From DAOPXV01 sp964551445 (GTDB taxonomy: Bacteria > Muiribacteriota > UBA9980): a DNA stretch of 64,000 nucleotides. Location of the stretch: contig CAZKCG010000022.1 of the NCBI GenBank assembly GCA_964551445.1, positions 8,141 through 72,140 of the forward strand, given 5' to 3'. The translations under genes were made by a program, and so were the position numbers. Below are positions 16,989-25,998 of the stretch, one piece after another (position 1 is the stretch's first letter; the number at the start of each line of letters is the position of its first letter). The notes under the pieces were generated by a model. The model had not been told where the DNA came from, did no database searches, and saw only the letters and a list, made by a program, of their open reading frames with translations.

Positions 16989-18071
16989 TCAGAAACCGCC
17001 TTTTTTCATGCGCAGCATATCGGCGAAGGCTTCGAGCCTTGTGACGACCGCCGCCTGTGAAGTGTGTTCATCGAAGGTCAGATAGAGGCACGGGATGCCC
17101 CGGTCCTGGCACACCTTCGGAAGTATCGTGGTGGCTACGGTTTCAGGCATGCAGGAAAAAGGCGTTATATGGACCAGGCCGTCGAATTTTTCGTCCGCGT
17201 ACATTATCGCCGATGCTATCGTCTGTATGCCTTTTCCGCCGACGTCACTCGCGAGGTAAGGTCTGGCGAGCCGTTTCATGGCGCGGTGGGATCTTTTTGA
17301 AAAGAAGTCCAGAGAAATAAGTTTCAATATCCATTCGGAAAGGTGAATGGTACGATCGACCCACACGTTCTGATTCCCGAGCAGCCTCTCGACGTTCATA
17401 TTCGCTTTTTCATCGAGAACGAGGTATATCTCCCCGAGCAGGCCTATCTTCAGGACCTCCGAAGCTGGTATATCGGTTTTAACCCCGCGCTTATAGATGG
17501 TTTCGATCTCGCCATAAAGTTTTTTCGCCGCGGAGAACGATTTGACCGCGAGAACGCGCTCGCGTATGTTCATGTAAATGGCTTCGACCGCGGATTTTTC
17601 ACTGGAGTGCGCGCGATAGAAGCAGGCCGTTTTGTCGTTTCTTTCAGATAGTTTCAGGACCTTCCAAGCGAAATAAAACGAAGGCAGAAGAGAAAGCCGG
17701 CTTTTAAAACCCGTTATGCGCTTAAGTTCCGAAAAAACTCCGGGTATGTTGTCCTGGTTGAGAACGATCATTTTCGCGTCGTAACCGGCGTCCTTCAAAA
17801 TTTTTTCCTGAAGCACGCCGTAAAATCCGAATCTGCACGGGCCGTTGCCTCCGGCCATAACTATAGTGTCCGCGCCTTTTTCAATAGCCTCCACGAAATT
17901 TCCGACGCATATCTTGAACGGAAGGCATACCTGCTCCGGAGAAAGCCTGAAGCCGATCTCGTAGGTCCTGTCCGTGATGGGAGGCGGGGCGGTATAGGCC
18001 AGACCGAGCTTTGAAAAAAGCGCGGAAAGGGCTATATGCAGATTTCCCATATGCGCGGAAGTTATCATCAT
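16989..18071 (-). CDS. HgdB-like CoA protein activase (2-hydroxyacyl-CoA dehydratase related)
   Basis: This 360-residue protein is related to the DUF2229/HgdB-like 'CoA protein activase' family. It has SPEQVCLPFKICVGNF, GGNGPCRFGFYG and HITPFSCMPE with conserved cysteines for an Fe-S cluster. It is encoded directly before its ATPase partner. In many genomes the two domains are fused in one protein of over 1000 residues; here they are separate. The redox target is unknown. Location in a cell-division operon behind minCD is unexpected. Confidence 0.8.
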   Translation of the reverse strand: MMITSAHMGNLHIALSALFSKLGLAYTAPPPITDRTYEIGFRLSPEQVCLPFKICVGNFVEAIEKGADTIVMAGGNGPCRFGFYGVLQEKILKDAGYDAKMIVLNQDNIPGVFSELKRITGFKSRLSLLPSFYFAWKVLKLSERNDKTACFYRAHSSEKSAVEAIYMNIRERVLAVKSFSAAKKLYGEIETIYKRGVKTDIPASEVLKIGLLGEIYLVLDEKANMNVERLLGNQNVWVDRTIHLSEWILKLISLDFFSKRSHRAMKRLARPYLASDVGGKGIQTIASAIMYADEKFDGLVHITPFSCMPETVATTILPKVCQDRGIPCLYLTFDEHTSQAAVVTRLEAFADMLRMKKGGF

Positions 18072-18077
18072 TTTTTT

Positions 18078-18956
18078 CTACCTTGAAAATATATGCAGAA
18101 AGCGGTCTAAAAACGAAAGTTTTTTAATGTGTATCGGCGTTATCTTTTCGCCGTCTATAAGCTTGGCTATGTTCAAAAATATTGAAGCCGCGAGCGAACG
18201 GCCCTTCAAAACCACCGGACGCTTTTTAAAATTAGAAGCGGTAACGTCGTAATCGAATGGTATCTGACCTATTATCGGAACGGAAAGAACCTTCTGTATC
18301 TCATCGATATCAAGCGCTAAAGAGTCTTTTACAAGGTGAGTTTCTATCTTGTTGACTATGGAATTGATGTTTTTACGCAGTATGCCGAGAGACTCTATTA
18401 TGCCGACGATCCTGTCGGCGTTTCGAAGCGCCAGATGCTCCGGTGTCGTCACTACTATCGCGTGCGTGGCGGGCGCGACGGAACATAAAAAACCGTTCTC
18501 TATGCCGGCCGGAGAATCGATGAGGATATAGTCGAAATCTTTCATGAGACCATGGCAGAACTCGGCCATTTTCTGGGGTGAAAGCTGGCTCTTGTCGCCC
18601 GATTGCGACGCGGATATGAGAAAAAGCGAAGAAACGCGGGGATCCTGAATAACCGCCGCCGAAAATTTGACCTTGCCGGAGATGCACTCGGCTATGTCAT
18701 GAATGGCGTACTCTTCAAGCCCCATTATTATATCAAGGTTTTTAAGGCCGGTGTCGCCGTCGATCAAAAGGACCTTGCGGCCGAGAAGCGAAAGGGCGAG
18801 GCCCAGATTTGCGCTGATAGTGGTTTTTCCCACGCCGCCCTTGCCCGAAGTTATAACGAAAACTTTCGCGTATCTTTCTTTTTGTGATTTTAACGGTTCG
18901 GATCTCTCTCCTGCACCGTTTTTTATTTCGACATTCGCATCACTCAATTGTAACAC
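18078..18956 (-). CDS. minD: Septum-site determining ATPase MinD
   Basis: This is a 292-residue ParA/MinD ATPase with the deviant Walker A GKGGVGKTT (residues 39-47), LLIDGDTGLKNLD, and DYILIDSPAGIENG. A ~30-residue leader precedes the P-loop. The C-terminus (KLSFLDRFLHIFSR) can form the short amphipathic membrane-targeting helix typical of MinD. The GTG start overlaps the end of minC by 17 bp. FlhG/YlxH is an alternative for a lone gene, but pairing with minC supports MinD. No minE or topological factor gene is adjacent. Confidence 0.9.
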   Translation of the reverse strand: MLQLSDANVEIKNGAGERSEPLKSQKERYAKVFVITSGKGGVGKTTISANLGLALSLLGRKVLLIDGDTGLKNLDIIMGLEEYAIHDIAECISGKVKFSAAVIQDPRVSSLFLISASQSGDKSQLSPQKMAEFCHGLMKDFDYILIDSPAGIENGFLCSVAPATHAIVVTTPEHLALRNADRIVGIIESLGILRKNINSIVNKIETHLVKDSLALDIDEIQKVLSVPIIGQIPFDYDVTASNFKKRPVVLKGRSLAASIFLNIAKLIDGEKITPIHIKKLSFLDRFLHIFSR

Positions 18957-19623
18957 AACCTTTTGAAATATTTTCCTCCGGATGTTTCCGCATGGTTATT
19001 TCGCCGCCGGTGACGCCGCACATAACCGGACCGCCGTATAGATCAGCGGGAACGTCTGAAGCTCCGATAAAACAATCGCCTATGCGGACCCTGACGGGCC
19101 GGAAATTCAAAACGAAAAGAAAGGCGTTGGGATCACCCGACGAACCCGCCCAGACCTCGCCTGAACATTCGCCAAGTATGCACACTGAACCGGTGCTTTT
19201 TAATGAACCGCCAGCGTTGAGATTACCCAGAAGGACCACGGGACCTTCAAAATCCGCGACGCGGCCGCAGCGTATGGAGGACCTTATGTAAAAAGCCTTG
19301 TCGTAAGAAAAAAATTCCGTAAGTTCGGCCTGTTTTTGAGGTTTCCGCCGCTGGTGAAGCATATCCGAAGTATTTGAAAAAACCTGAGAAACCGATATCT
19401 TACAGTTTTGCTCGACCTCGGCTTTAAGTTTTTCGATCTCCGAGATATGTAAAGACCGTTCCTTAAGATCGATTATCACGCTGGTCTTGGGCGTATCGCG
19501 ATTGACCTCGTTTATTTTTTCTATTATTTGATGGGTCACGGACCGCAGCGGAATATTCTCCGAAACCCTCGCAACCCACCTTGATCCATGGTCTTCTATG
19601 ACCATCGCGTCGCTTGGGCGCAC
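18940..19623 (-). CDS. minC: Septum-site determining protein MinC
   Basis: This is a 227-residue protein. The N-terminal ~100 residues are the FtsZ-inhibiting domain. The C-terminal half, from IRCGRVADFEG on, is the right-handed beta-helix of MinC, including VVLLGNLNAGGSLKSTGSV, ILGECSGEVWAGSSGDPNAF and RIGDCFIGASD. MinC inhibits FtsZ polymerisation and is recruited to the membrane by MinD. The GTG start overlaps the stop of the TPR lipoprotein gene by one base (TAGTG), so translation is coupled; GAAGG in that gene serves as ribosome-binding site. Confidence 0.9.
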   Translation of the reverse strand: MRPSDAMVIEDHGSRWVARVSENIPLRSVTHQIIEKINEVNRDTPKTSVIIDLKERSLHISEIEKLKAEVEQNCKISVSQVFSNTSDMLHQRRKPQKQAELTEFFSYDKAFYIRSSIRCGRVADFEGPVVLLGNLNAGGSLKSTGSVCILGECSGEVWAGSSGDPNAFLFVLNFRPVRVRIGDCFIGASDVPADLYGGPVMCGVTGGEITMRKHPEENISKGCVTIE

Positions 19624-20519
19624 TATCTTTTACCTTCTTCCTGGACTTTAGTGACCATCTTTCTGGCGTACTGGTTGTTGAAATCGACCGAAAGGGCCTT
19701 GTTGTAATAATGAAGCGCGTTGGACGCGTCGTTCTTTTCGAAGAAATAAAGATCGCCCAGGTTTATGCATGCGTTAGCGTGAGAGTTGTCAAGCGCCAGC
19801 GTTTTTTTATACATTTCGATAGCTTTATCGATATTGTTTTCGTTATGATAGATCACGCCGATCTGGAAAATAGCTTCCTTGAAATTCGGATCGAACTTCA
19901 GCACGAGAAGGAACTCTTCAAGGGCCGAATCCTTAAGGCCTTTTTCCAGGTAATAAACGCCGAGGTTGTAATGCGAATAAGGATCGTTAGGTACCAGTTC
20001 CACGTATTTTTTCATATAGATCGACGACTTCTGGGTATCGCCGGTTTTACCGTATATCTTGCTCAAATGGCTGAATATCTGAGGGTCCTTGGGATCGAGT
20101 TCGGCGGCCCTTTTCAGTTCGGTCTCCGCCAGATCGAATTTGCCCATATTCGCGTATATTATTCCAAGGTTATAATGCGCCGGAGCGAGGTCTTCTTTTA
20201 ACGAAAGAGATTTTCTCAAAAGGGTCACGGCGGTCTTGCTGTCGCCTTTTTTTGCGTATGCCAGGCCAAGTCCGGAATAACTTTCAGCGCTGCCCGGATC
20301 GACCTCGATAGCTCGTTTATAATTGCTTATGGCCAGGTCGAGTTTTCCGTTCTGTCCGGCTATCGTTGCGAGATTATTATATTCCTGAGCGGTGCGATAC
20401 TTTGGCAGAAGGTTGACGTCCTCTCTTTTCGGTTCGGAACCGCATCCGGTTGCGGCGAACGCGATCAGAAGAACCGCGAATAAAATTAAAAATTTCTTTA
20501 TTGGAACGATCTTTCTCAT
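19623..20519 (-). CDS. TPR lipoprotein
   Basis: This is a 298-residue protein with a lipoprotein signal ending FAATGC at residues 22-27, followed by about seven canonical TPR units (for example LDLAISNYKRAIEVDPGSAES and AIEMYKKTLALDNSHANA, both shortened here). It is probably anchored in the periplasm as a scaffold. AGGAG precedes ATG 20519. It is translationally coupled to minC, which suggests a role in envelope or division organisation; that is inference. Confidence 0.85.
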   Translation of the reverse strand: MRKIVPIKKFLILFAVLLIAFAATGCGSEPKREDVNLLPKYRTAQEYNNLATIAGQNGKLDLAISNYKRAIEVDPGSAESYSGLGLAYAKKGDSKTAVTLLRKSLSLKEDLAPAHYNLGIIYANMGKFDLAETELKRAAELDPKDPQIFSHLSKIYGKTGDTQKSSIYMKKYVELVPNDPYSHYNLGVYYLEKGLKDSALEEFLLVLKFDPNFKEAIFQIGVIYHNENNIDKAIEMYKKTLALDNSHANACINLGDLYFFEKNDASNALHYYNKALSVDFNNQYARKMVTKVQEEGKR

Positions 20520-20562
20520 TTTTAAATCTTCTCCTTTAAACGATAAAATATATTATAATTTA

Positions 20563-22851
20563 CTAATTTACTTTTTTGGCCGCCATGGACGCGGGGTATT
20601 TTTTCGTGAGTTCATTCTCGATAATAGCAGCTTCATAGCTGTTCCCGAGTTTTCTCTGGCATTGAGCCATATAAAAAAGGGCGTTCGGGTTGGATGAATC
20701 GCCCCTTGCATATTTTTCAAACGCGACAAGAGCTTCCTGATAAAGGCCCTGAGAGAATAACTGCACGCCGTCCCTGTAGTAGCTGACGAGCTTGTATTTT
20801 AAAAGCATGAGGTTACCGCCCGAGGAGCACATGGCGTAAAAATTATCGTCAACCGCCGCTACGTCGAGTATTTTAACTTCACGGCCGTTCTGCGCCCCGA
20901 AACCGCCCTCCGAATCAAGAGAAAAATCATTCAGCGTGGAAAGCACAAGAACCCGCTTAGTCTCAAAATCGGTCACGAACGCGATATTTTTTTTCGAAAA
21001 ATTCAGCATGTTGATGTTTTTAAACGGAGGCGAAACGATAGACGCCGAAAGGAAAGAATTTTTATAACGGGCCTCTTCGTCGAATTTGAGGATCTTTTTC
21101 TCCGCCGAATCCAGCATATAAAAATTTCTGAACATATCCGCCGCGATAGCGGAATAAGCCTGCCCGTTTTTAGGCGCCTTATATTTTTTCAGTATGCGGC
21201 CCGCCACGTTAAGTTTATAAACGTACGGCTGGTCCTTGGCGATAGCCAGCACGTTCCCCTGGCCGTCGTCCGATATGTTTTTGACGAAAAGCTTTTTAGG
21301 TTCGGCCTTGCGCAAATTTATCTCTTCCGGCACGCGCAGTGCCCGCATATGAGACAGCGGCGTCAGTTCTATGTTTTTCTGACCGTTAAAATCAAAAAAA
21401 TTAAAGTTGGCGAGCCGGTCTATGGTTATGAAGTTGTGAGGAAAATTGGTCTTAGCCGCAAGCATTTCGTTCAGCGTTTTCAAAAACTGGAACTCGTAAG
21501 GCACCGAATAGTGCTGGTTTCCCGTAAAGTCCAGGATGTGTATCTTTTCATGCATATCCGCGTATATTCCGTAATGAACGAGAGCGTTGGTCCCGAGTAC
21601 GTCGCCGTAAGACTCGAAATATTCGCCGTTCGCCGAAAAAACCATTGCTTCGTTGCGCTCGGAATCCGTTACTATTATCCTTTTAAGCCGGTCCACGACA
21701 ATGCGCGAAGGCGATTGAAATTTTCCGGAACGCCTTCCGAAACTTCCGAATGAAAAACTGAAAACTCCGGTTTTATTATAAACGTTGACCTTGAAATTCT
21801 TGTCATCGAGAATGTAGAGATTATCTTCCGCGTCAACCGCGAAATCAACGGGGCAGAGGTTGTTAGTGTATGTGATGTTGCCGGCGCCGGAGATGCCGTA
21901 CTGGTATGTCAGTTCGCCCCGCGAATTGTATTTTTCAATTATACGGGACGCTTTTTTAAAAATATATACCGTGCCGTCGGCCGTTTTAAGGACCTTATTT
22001 CCGGAGTATTTTTTCAGTTCGCATTTATAGGGCGTTCTCGTTTCTGGATCGATCATTGGAATAACGCTTATTATGGCTGAATTGGGAGGGTCCACGAGAT
22101 AAATCCCGTTGTCCGGCGAAAAATATATATAAGCTTCGTCGGATATCTGATCATAAGAAAATTCAAAAGCTTTTTTTGCACCCCGATAAAAATATACGCG
22201 GCGCGAATGGATGTCGGCGTATATTCTATATTCGTGATTTTCGAACATCTTCGTGGCGAAATTAAGTTTTAAAAAACCCGACCCCTCGTCCTCGATTATA
22301 TCGTTCGAATTAAGCATTGCGCCGGTTCTGGCGAAACGGTAAAAGCGGCCGAGTACGCTGCAGGCCATTATTAAATTGCCCGACACGTCCTGAAGCATAT
22401 TGGTCGGAGCGAGGATCCTTGATTCGGAGCCGAAATTGAGTTTTATGCGCTCTGTTAGCATTCCGTATCTGTTGAACACAAGGACCGCGCCGTTGGCTTT
22501 GTCATAGGTCAGAAAATTTCCGGCTTCATCCATGACGAAACTATTCGTGGCCGCGGAACTTACGTATGAGGAGCGTTCCATGAGAAAAAATTCTTCCTTG
22601 AGCGTCATATAGTTCTTGAAATATTTTTCGTCGTCTTCGAACATGAATTTGGGTTTCAGTTTGTCAAGCTCGAGCATATCGGCTTTCTTCTGAGCGTCTT
22701 CAGCCCGTTTCTCGCTTTTCGCTTTATATTTTTTCATTACGAACGCGTCAAATACGTTGTTGCAGCCCGAATTCATTCCGGAGCTCATCATGAGCAGAAT
22801 GAAAACGATAATTAGTTTAAACGGTTTTGAATTAAAAATTCCTTTTTTCAT
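20563..22851 (-). CDS. Exported NHL/beta-propeller protein with C-terminal TPR
   Basis: This is a 762-residue protein with an N-terminal hydrophobic signal and a cysteine (SGMNSGC) that only loosely fits a lipobox. Residues ~90-670 consist of NHL-like beta-propeller blades, most clearly DFAVDAEDNLYILDDKN and IVVDRLKRIIVTDSERN. Two TPR units end the protein (GLYQEALVAFEKYARG and ALFYMAQCQRKLGNS). Its start overlaps the upstream NHL gene by 4 bp (ATGA), so the pair is coupled. Such propellers bind protein or polysaccharide partners; the partner is unknown. Confidence 0.75.
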   Translation of the reverse strand: MKKGIFNSKPFKLIIVFILLMMSSGMNSGCNNVFDAFVMKKYKAKSEKRAEDAQKKADMLELDKLKPKFMFEDDEKYFKNYMTLKEEFFLMERSSYVSSAATNSFVMDEAGNFLTYDKANGAVLVFNRYGMLTERIKLNFGSESRILAPTNMLQDVSGNLIMACSVLGRFYRFARTGAMLNSNDIIEDEGSGFLKLNFATKMFENHEYRIYADIHSRRVYFYRGAKKAFEFSYDQISDEAYIYFSPDNGIYLVDPPNSAIISVIPMIDPETRTPYKCELKKYSGNKVLKTADGTVYIFKKASRIIEKYNSRGELTYQYGISGAGNITYTNNLCPVDFAVDAEDNLYILDDKNFKVNVYNKTGVFSFSFGSFGRRSGKFQSPSRIVVDRLKRIIVTDSERNEAMVFSANGEYFESYGDVLGTNALVHYGIYADMHEKIHILDFTGNQHYSVPYEFQFLKTLNEMLAAKTNFPHNFITIDRLANFNFFDFNGQKNIELTPLSHMRALRVPEEINLRKAEPKKLFVKNISDDGQGNVLAIAKDQPYVYKLNVAGRILKKYKAPKNGQAYSAIAADMFRNFYMLDSAEKKILKFDEEARYKNSFLSASIVSPPFKNINMLNFSKKNIAFVTDFETKRVLVLSTLNDFSLDSEGGFGAQNGREVKILDVAAVDDNFYAMCSSGGNLMLLKYKLVSYYRDGVQLFSQGLYQEALVAFEKYARGDSSNPNALFYMAQCQRKLGNSYEAAIIENELTKKYPASMAAKKVN

Positions 22852-24206
22852 TTACAAAACTCCAAAAGATTTATGTTATGAATATTTTTTTCGTCCGGAA
22901 GCGAAAGCTTCAATATTTTGTGGCTGGCTGTCTCGGAAACGTATATGTCGCCGTCGCGGCTTGCGGCGATACCGGACAAGCGTTCATGATCGCCGCCAAT
23001 AAAACCCAGAAGATCACCTTCGACAGAGAAAGCGGCTATTTTCGAACTCTTTTCAAACACGGCGCTGACGAGCACGATTCTGTCAAGAAAGACGCCGACG
23101 CCGGTCGCTTCATTCATTCCCTTTAACTTTTCAAGCGAAAGGGAGGCTTTTATGGTTCCATATTCATCGCATATAACGACCCTTTTATTGCGGGCGTCAA
23201 GAACGTATATATTGTTTTTAGAATCTATCGCGAGATCGACAGGTTCATTGAACTTGCCTTCACCGGAACCAAAACCGCCTATTTCAAGCATGAAATTTCC
23301 GTTCTGATCGAATTTCTGGACGCGGTCGTTCTTGGTATCGCAGACCCATACGTAATTCGACGAATCGCATGCCAGGCCGCCCGGCGAACTCAACCGCCCG
23401 CGCATATTTCCTTCGCCGCCGAATATAAGAATGAAATTTCCGTCACGGTCGAACTTTTGTATCCGGTTGTTGCCGCGCTCGGAAACGAATATGTTCTTGT
23501 TGGTTACCGCGACGCCCACGGGTTCGTTGAAAGTAACGGCGTTGCTGGTGCCGACGTTATTGGTCGAAGTGCTCTTCTCATCCCAGGCGAAACTTCCGAA
23601 TTCAAAAATGAAATGGCCTGACTGATCGAACTTCTGTATCCGGTCGTTGCCGTAATCCGCGACGAATATATTGCCGGATTGATCGCAGGTCAGGCCGCGC
23701 GGCGACGAAAGCAGGCCCGAAGAGCGGCCCTGCATTCCGATAGTTTGTTTTTCTATGTGCGCCGCCGGGGCTATCTCGAACATGAGGCCGTATTTTCCGG
23801 CTTTTTCCCTGTTGAATATCGCGTCCGGATCATTTTCATCTTTTTTTTCGATTATCGAATATTTTTTAAAAGCGTCGGTAAAATTGATCTGTACGCATTC
23901 GGAATCGGCGGGCATAAGGACCCTATTCGTGAAAAGTTCATACATTTTAAGGTTGGGGTCCGATCCTCCGCCCGGTCTCGGCGCGGATAAATAAGCTGAA
24001 ATGATCGACTGGCTTTTAAGTTCGAAATAAAACTTATAAGTATTCTGGCCGGTGCGCTCGATCTTTCTAACGATCCCGTCCGAATAAGAACTCCGCGGCG
24101 AAGGCCCCGGCTCTTTTTCAGAAGCGGCGGAAAAAGAAGCGGCGGAAAGCATAATAACAAGGGCGATCAAAATCTGCGATGAAATATTTAAACAATTTCT
24201 TTTCAT
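22848..24206 (-). CDS. Exported NHL-repeat protein
   Basis: This is a 452-residue protein with a signal peptide (ILIALVIMLSAASFSAA). The N-terminal ~150 residues are unassigned. A propeller follows, made of at least five NHL repeats with well conserved blades: SSPRGLTCDQSGNIFVADYG, NDRIQKFDQSGHFI, PVGVAVTNKNIFVSERGNNR, PGGLACDSSNYVWVCDTKND and PVDLAIDSKNNIYVLDARNK. It is probably periplasmic. It is the first gene of the transcript leading into minCD, with a promoter at 24304-24332. Confidence 0.85.
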   Translation of the reverse strand: MKRNCLNISSQILIALVIMLSAASFSAASEKEPGPSPRSSYSDGIVRKIERTGQNTYKFYFELKSQSIISAYLSAPRPGGGSDPNLKMYELFTNRVLMPADSECVQINFTDAFKKYSIIEKKDENDPDAIFNREKAGKYGLMFEIAPAAHIEKQTIGMQGRSSGLLSSPRGLTCDQSGNIFVADYGNDRIQKFDQSGHFIFEFGSFAWDEKSTSTNNVGTSNAVTFNEPVGVAVTNKNIFVSERGNNRIQKFDRDGNFILIFGGEGNMRGRLSSPGGLACDSSNYVWVCDTKNDRVQKFDQNGNFMLEIGGFGSGEGKFNEPVDLAIDSKNNIYVLDARNKRVVICDEYGTIKASLSLEKLKGMNEATGVGVFLDRIVLVSAVFEKSSKIAAFSVEGDLLGFIGGDHERLSGIAASRDGDIYVSETASHKILKLSLPDEKNIHNINLLEFCK

Positions 24207-24303
24207 CTAACGTTCTCCCGATTAAACTTCACGACCGGTAAAAATTTTAGTTTTTATGTTCAAAACATTCACGAAAAACCAAAGCGCGAATTTGCGTGAA
24301 TTT

Positions 24304-24332
24304 ATTATAACAAATTTCTTTTTATTATTCAA
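24304..24332 (-). promoter_or_regulatory. Sigma-70-type promoter of the NHL-minCD transcript
   Basis: On the minus strand: -35 TTGAAT (24327-24332), 17-bp spacer, -10 TATAAT (24304-24309). The leader is about 90 nt. No clear internal promoter was seen in the long run of genes that follows. Confidence 0.7.
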
Positions 24333-24414
24333 CTTAATTATTTATATACTAACATTAGAGCGCGGAGCGATCGGCCTCGATTAAAACTTAACGCGCCCGG
24401 GACCGGCGGAAAAT

Positions 24415-24454
24415 AAAAAACAGGCGGCATCCGTTAAAAAGCCGCCTGTTTTTT
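24415..24454. terminator. Bidirectional intrinsic terminator after the NifU-like gene
   Basis: AAAAAACAGGCGGC and GCCGCCTGTTTTTT pair perfectly around a 12-nt loop, directly past the stop at 24480. Confidence 0.9.
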
Positions 24455-24479
24455 AATATATTAAAAGAGAAAAAAACTG

Positions 24480-24701
24480 TTAGTCTACCTTTTCCACTCT
24501 TATGATCTCGGGTATCTCTTTTTTCATAGTGCGTTCAACGCCCATCTGAAGCGTCTGGGCGGCGCAGGGGCAGCCATGGCATGCGCCTTTGAGCCTAACC
24601 TTCACGACGTTGTCAACGACGTCGACAAGTTCTATGTCTCCGCCGTCAGCCTGAAGCATGGGCCTTATCTTTTCAATTACCTGCTGAACTTTTTCTTTCA
24701 C
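24480..24701 (-). CDS. NifU C-terminal domain Fe-S cluster scaffold protein
   Basis: This 73-residue stand-alone NifU domain has MLQADGGDIELVDV and GACHGCPCAAQTLQMGVE. The CHGC cysteines bind a [4Fe-4S] cluster in a dimer for transfer to apoproteins. The GTG start has GAGGTG upstream. It has its own promoter and terminator, so it is monocistronic. A ready Fe-S carrier fits the Fe-S activases elsewhere in the window. Confidence 0.93.
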   Translation of the reverse strand: MKEKVQQVIEKIRPMLQADGGDIELVDVVDNVVKVRLKGACHGCPCAAQTLQMGVERTMKKEIPEIIRVEKVD

Positions 24702-24745
24702 TATAGCACCTCATAATTCTTAAGTGATCTTATCCGGTTTAAGTT

Positions 24746-24774
24746 ATTATACACCAACGCCGATGATTTAGCAA
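24746..24774 (-). promoter_or_regulatory. Sigma-70-type promoter of the NifU-like gene
   Basis: On the minus strand: -35 TTGCTA (24769-24774), 17-bp spacer, -10 TATAAT (24746-24751). The leader is about 40 nt. Confidence 0.7.
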
Positions 24775-24850
24775 GTAATTATTTAACGGCTTTTCCGGGT
24801 TCCGTTCACGGAGAGAAACGGAGGCGCAGTTTAAAAAGTCCGGAGGCAAG

Positions 24851-25993
24851 TCATTTCCGGCCTGAAAATATATGCCTGTAAATGGCGTCGACGTCGCGTA
24901 TGTAAGAACCGGCGTCAAAATTGGTTTTGATATGAACCGCGGCTTTTTCAGCGGTGTTTTTGTATATATCATAATCAAGGAATATCCGCCCGACCTTTTC
25001 GTTAAGCGAAACCGTATCTCCCGGCTCCACGAATTCGATATATTTCTCGAAGCCGCCGGGCGTCGCGCAAAGTTCCGATATGCCGCCCACGTCGAACGCG
25101 AGGACCGGAAGGCCCATAGCGAGCGATTCCATTATGGTCACCGGGATCCCCTCCTGAAGCGAAGGAAGAACGAAAAGATCCGCGCCTTTCAATATTTTCG
25201 GCACGTCATGCCTGGTTCCGGCGAAAACGATACGCCCGGCGATCCCGAGTTTTTCAGCCTGCTTTTTGAGCCCTTCGAGATATCCGACGTCCTCTCCTCC
25301 GCCGACCACGATGCCATATATATTCGGAATATTCGATATATTTCCGGCGACGGCGTCTATGAAAAAACGCTGGCCTTTGTTGGGATGAAGCCGCGCCACC
25401 TCGCATAATACGAAAGCGTCTTCAGGGATCCCGAATTCGTTTTTTAAAAAGGCGCGGCCCCCGCCGGCGGATATCGTTAATATCTTTTTGGTGTCGATCT
25501 TATTATAGAGAAAGAAGGAACTTTTAGCTGCGACCGTTCCCGAACGGGAACGCACGAAGTCCGCCACGTTTTTAGAACAGAAAGTGAGATGGTCCGGAAA
25601 CGACGCGTAGATCGGCCTGACCTCGCCCTGGATGGTGCCGACGCTCGCCGCGCCGCAAAAGCGGGACGCCAGCGCCCCCAGGAGCGTGGCGCGGTTCATG
25701 TGCAGATGACACAGGTCCGGCTTCAATTCCCGGATGAGTTTATAAAGCCGCCATAACGCCAGTATATCGGCGTTATCGCGCATGGCTATTTCGAACACCT
25801 TTTTTTCATGGTCATCATCGAACAGATCCCGCGTCATTTTCGCAAGGTCGCCGCCGGGCATACATACCGCGAAGACGTCATAGCCCAGCCGCAGGCATCC
25901 GGAGATCATTTCCAGATAGCACGACTCAGCCCCGCCTACTGAGGCGGAGCTGATCACGTGCAGTATTTTTTTAGTTCTTTCCTGCTTTATCAC
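24851..25993 (-). CDS. Glycosyltransferase family 4 protein
   Basis: This is a 380-residue GT-B glycosyltransferase. The N-terminal acceptor domain starts ILHVISSASVGGAESCYL. The donor domain shows VARLHPNKGQRFFIDA, IYGIVVGGG, ILKGADLFVLPSLQEGIPVT with the EGIP/E-x7-E type nucleotide-sugar motif, and GLPVLAFDVGGI. It transfers a sugar from an activated donor, probably in polysaccharide or glycolipid synthesis at the inner membrane. The GTG start is 5 bp behind the beta-CASP gene. It is the last gene of that run, without other glycan genes nearby. Confidence 0.88.
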   Translation of the reverse strand: MIKQERTKKILHVISSASVGGAESCYLEMISGCLRLGYDVFAVCMPGGDLAKMTRDLFDDDHEKKVFEIAMRDNADILALWRLYKLIRELKPDLCHLHMNRATLLGALASRFCGAASVGTIQGEVRPIYASFPDHLTFCSKNVADFVRSRSGTVAAKSSFFLYNKIDTKKILTISAGGGRAFLKNEFGIPEDAFVLCEVARLHPNKGQRFFIDAVAGNISNIPNIYGIVVGGGEDVGYLEGLKKQAEKLGIAGRIVFAGTRHDVPKILKGADLFVLPSLQEGIPVTIMESLAMGLPVLAFDVGGISELCATPGGFEKYIEFVEPGDTVSLNEKVGRIFLDYDIYKNTAEKAAVHIKTNFDAGSYIRDVDAIYRHIFSGRK

Positions 25994-25998
25994 GCTGA

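Noticed and set aside
18940..18956. Overlap of minC and minD as a frameshift or fusion
   Set aside because: Both proteins are complete with normal ends; a 17-bp overlap is ordinary translational coupling.
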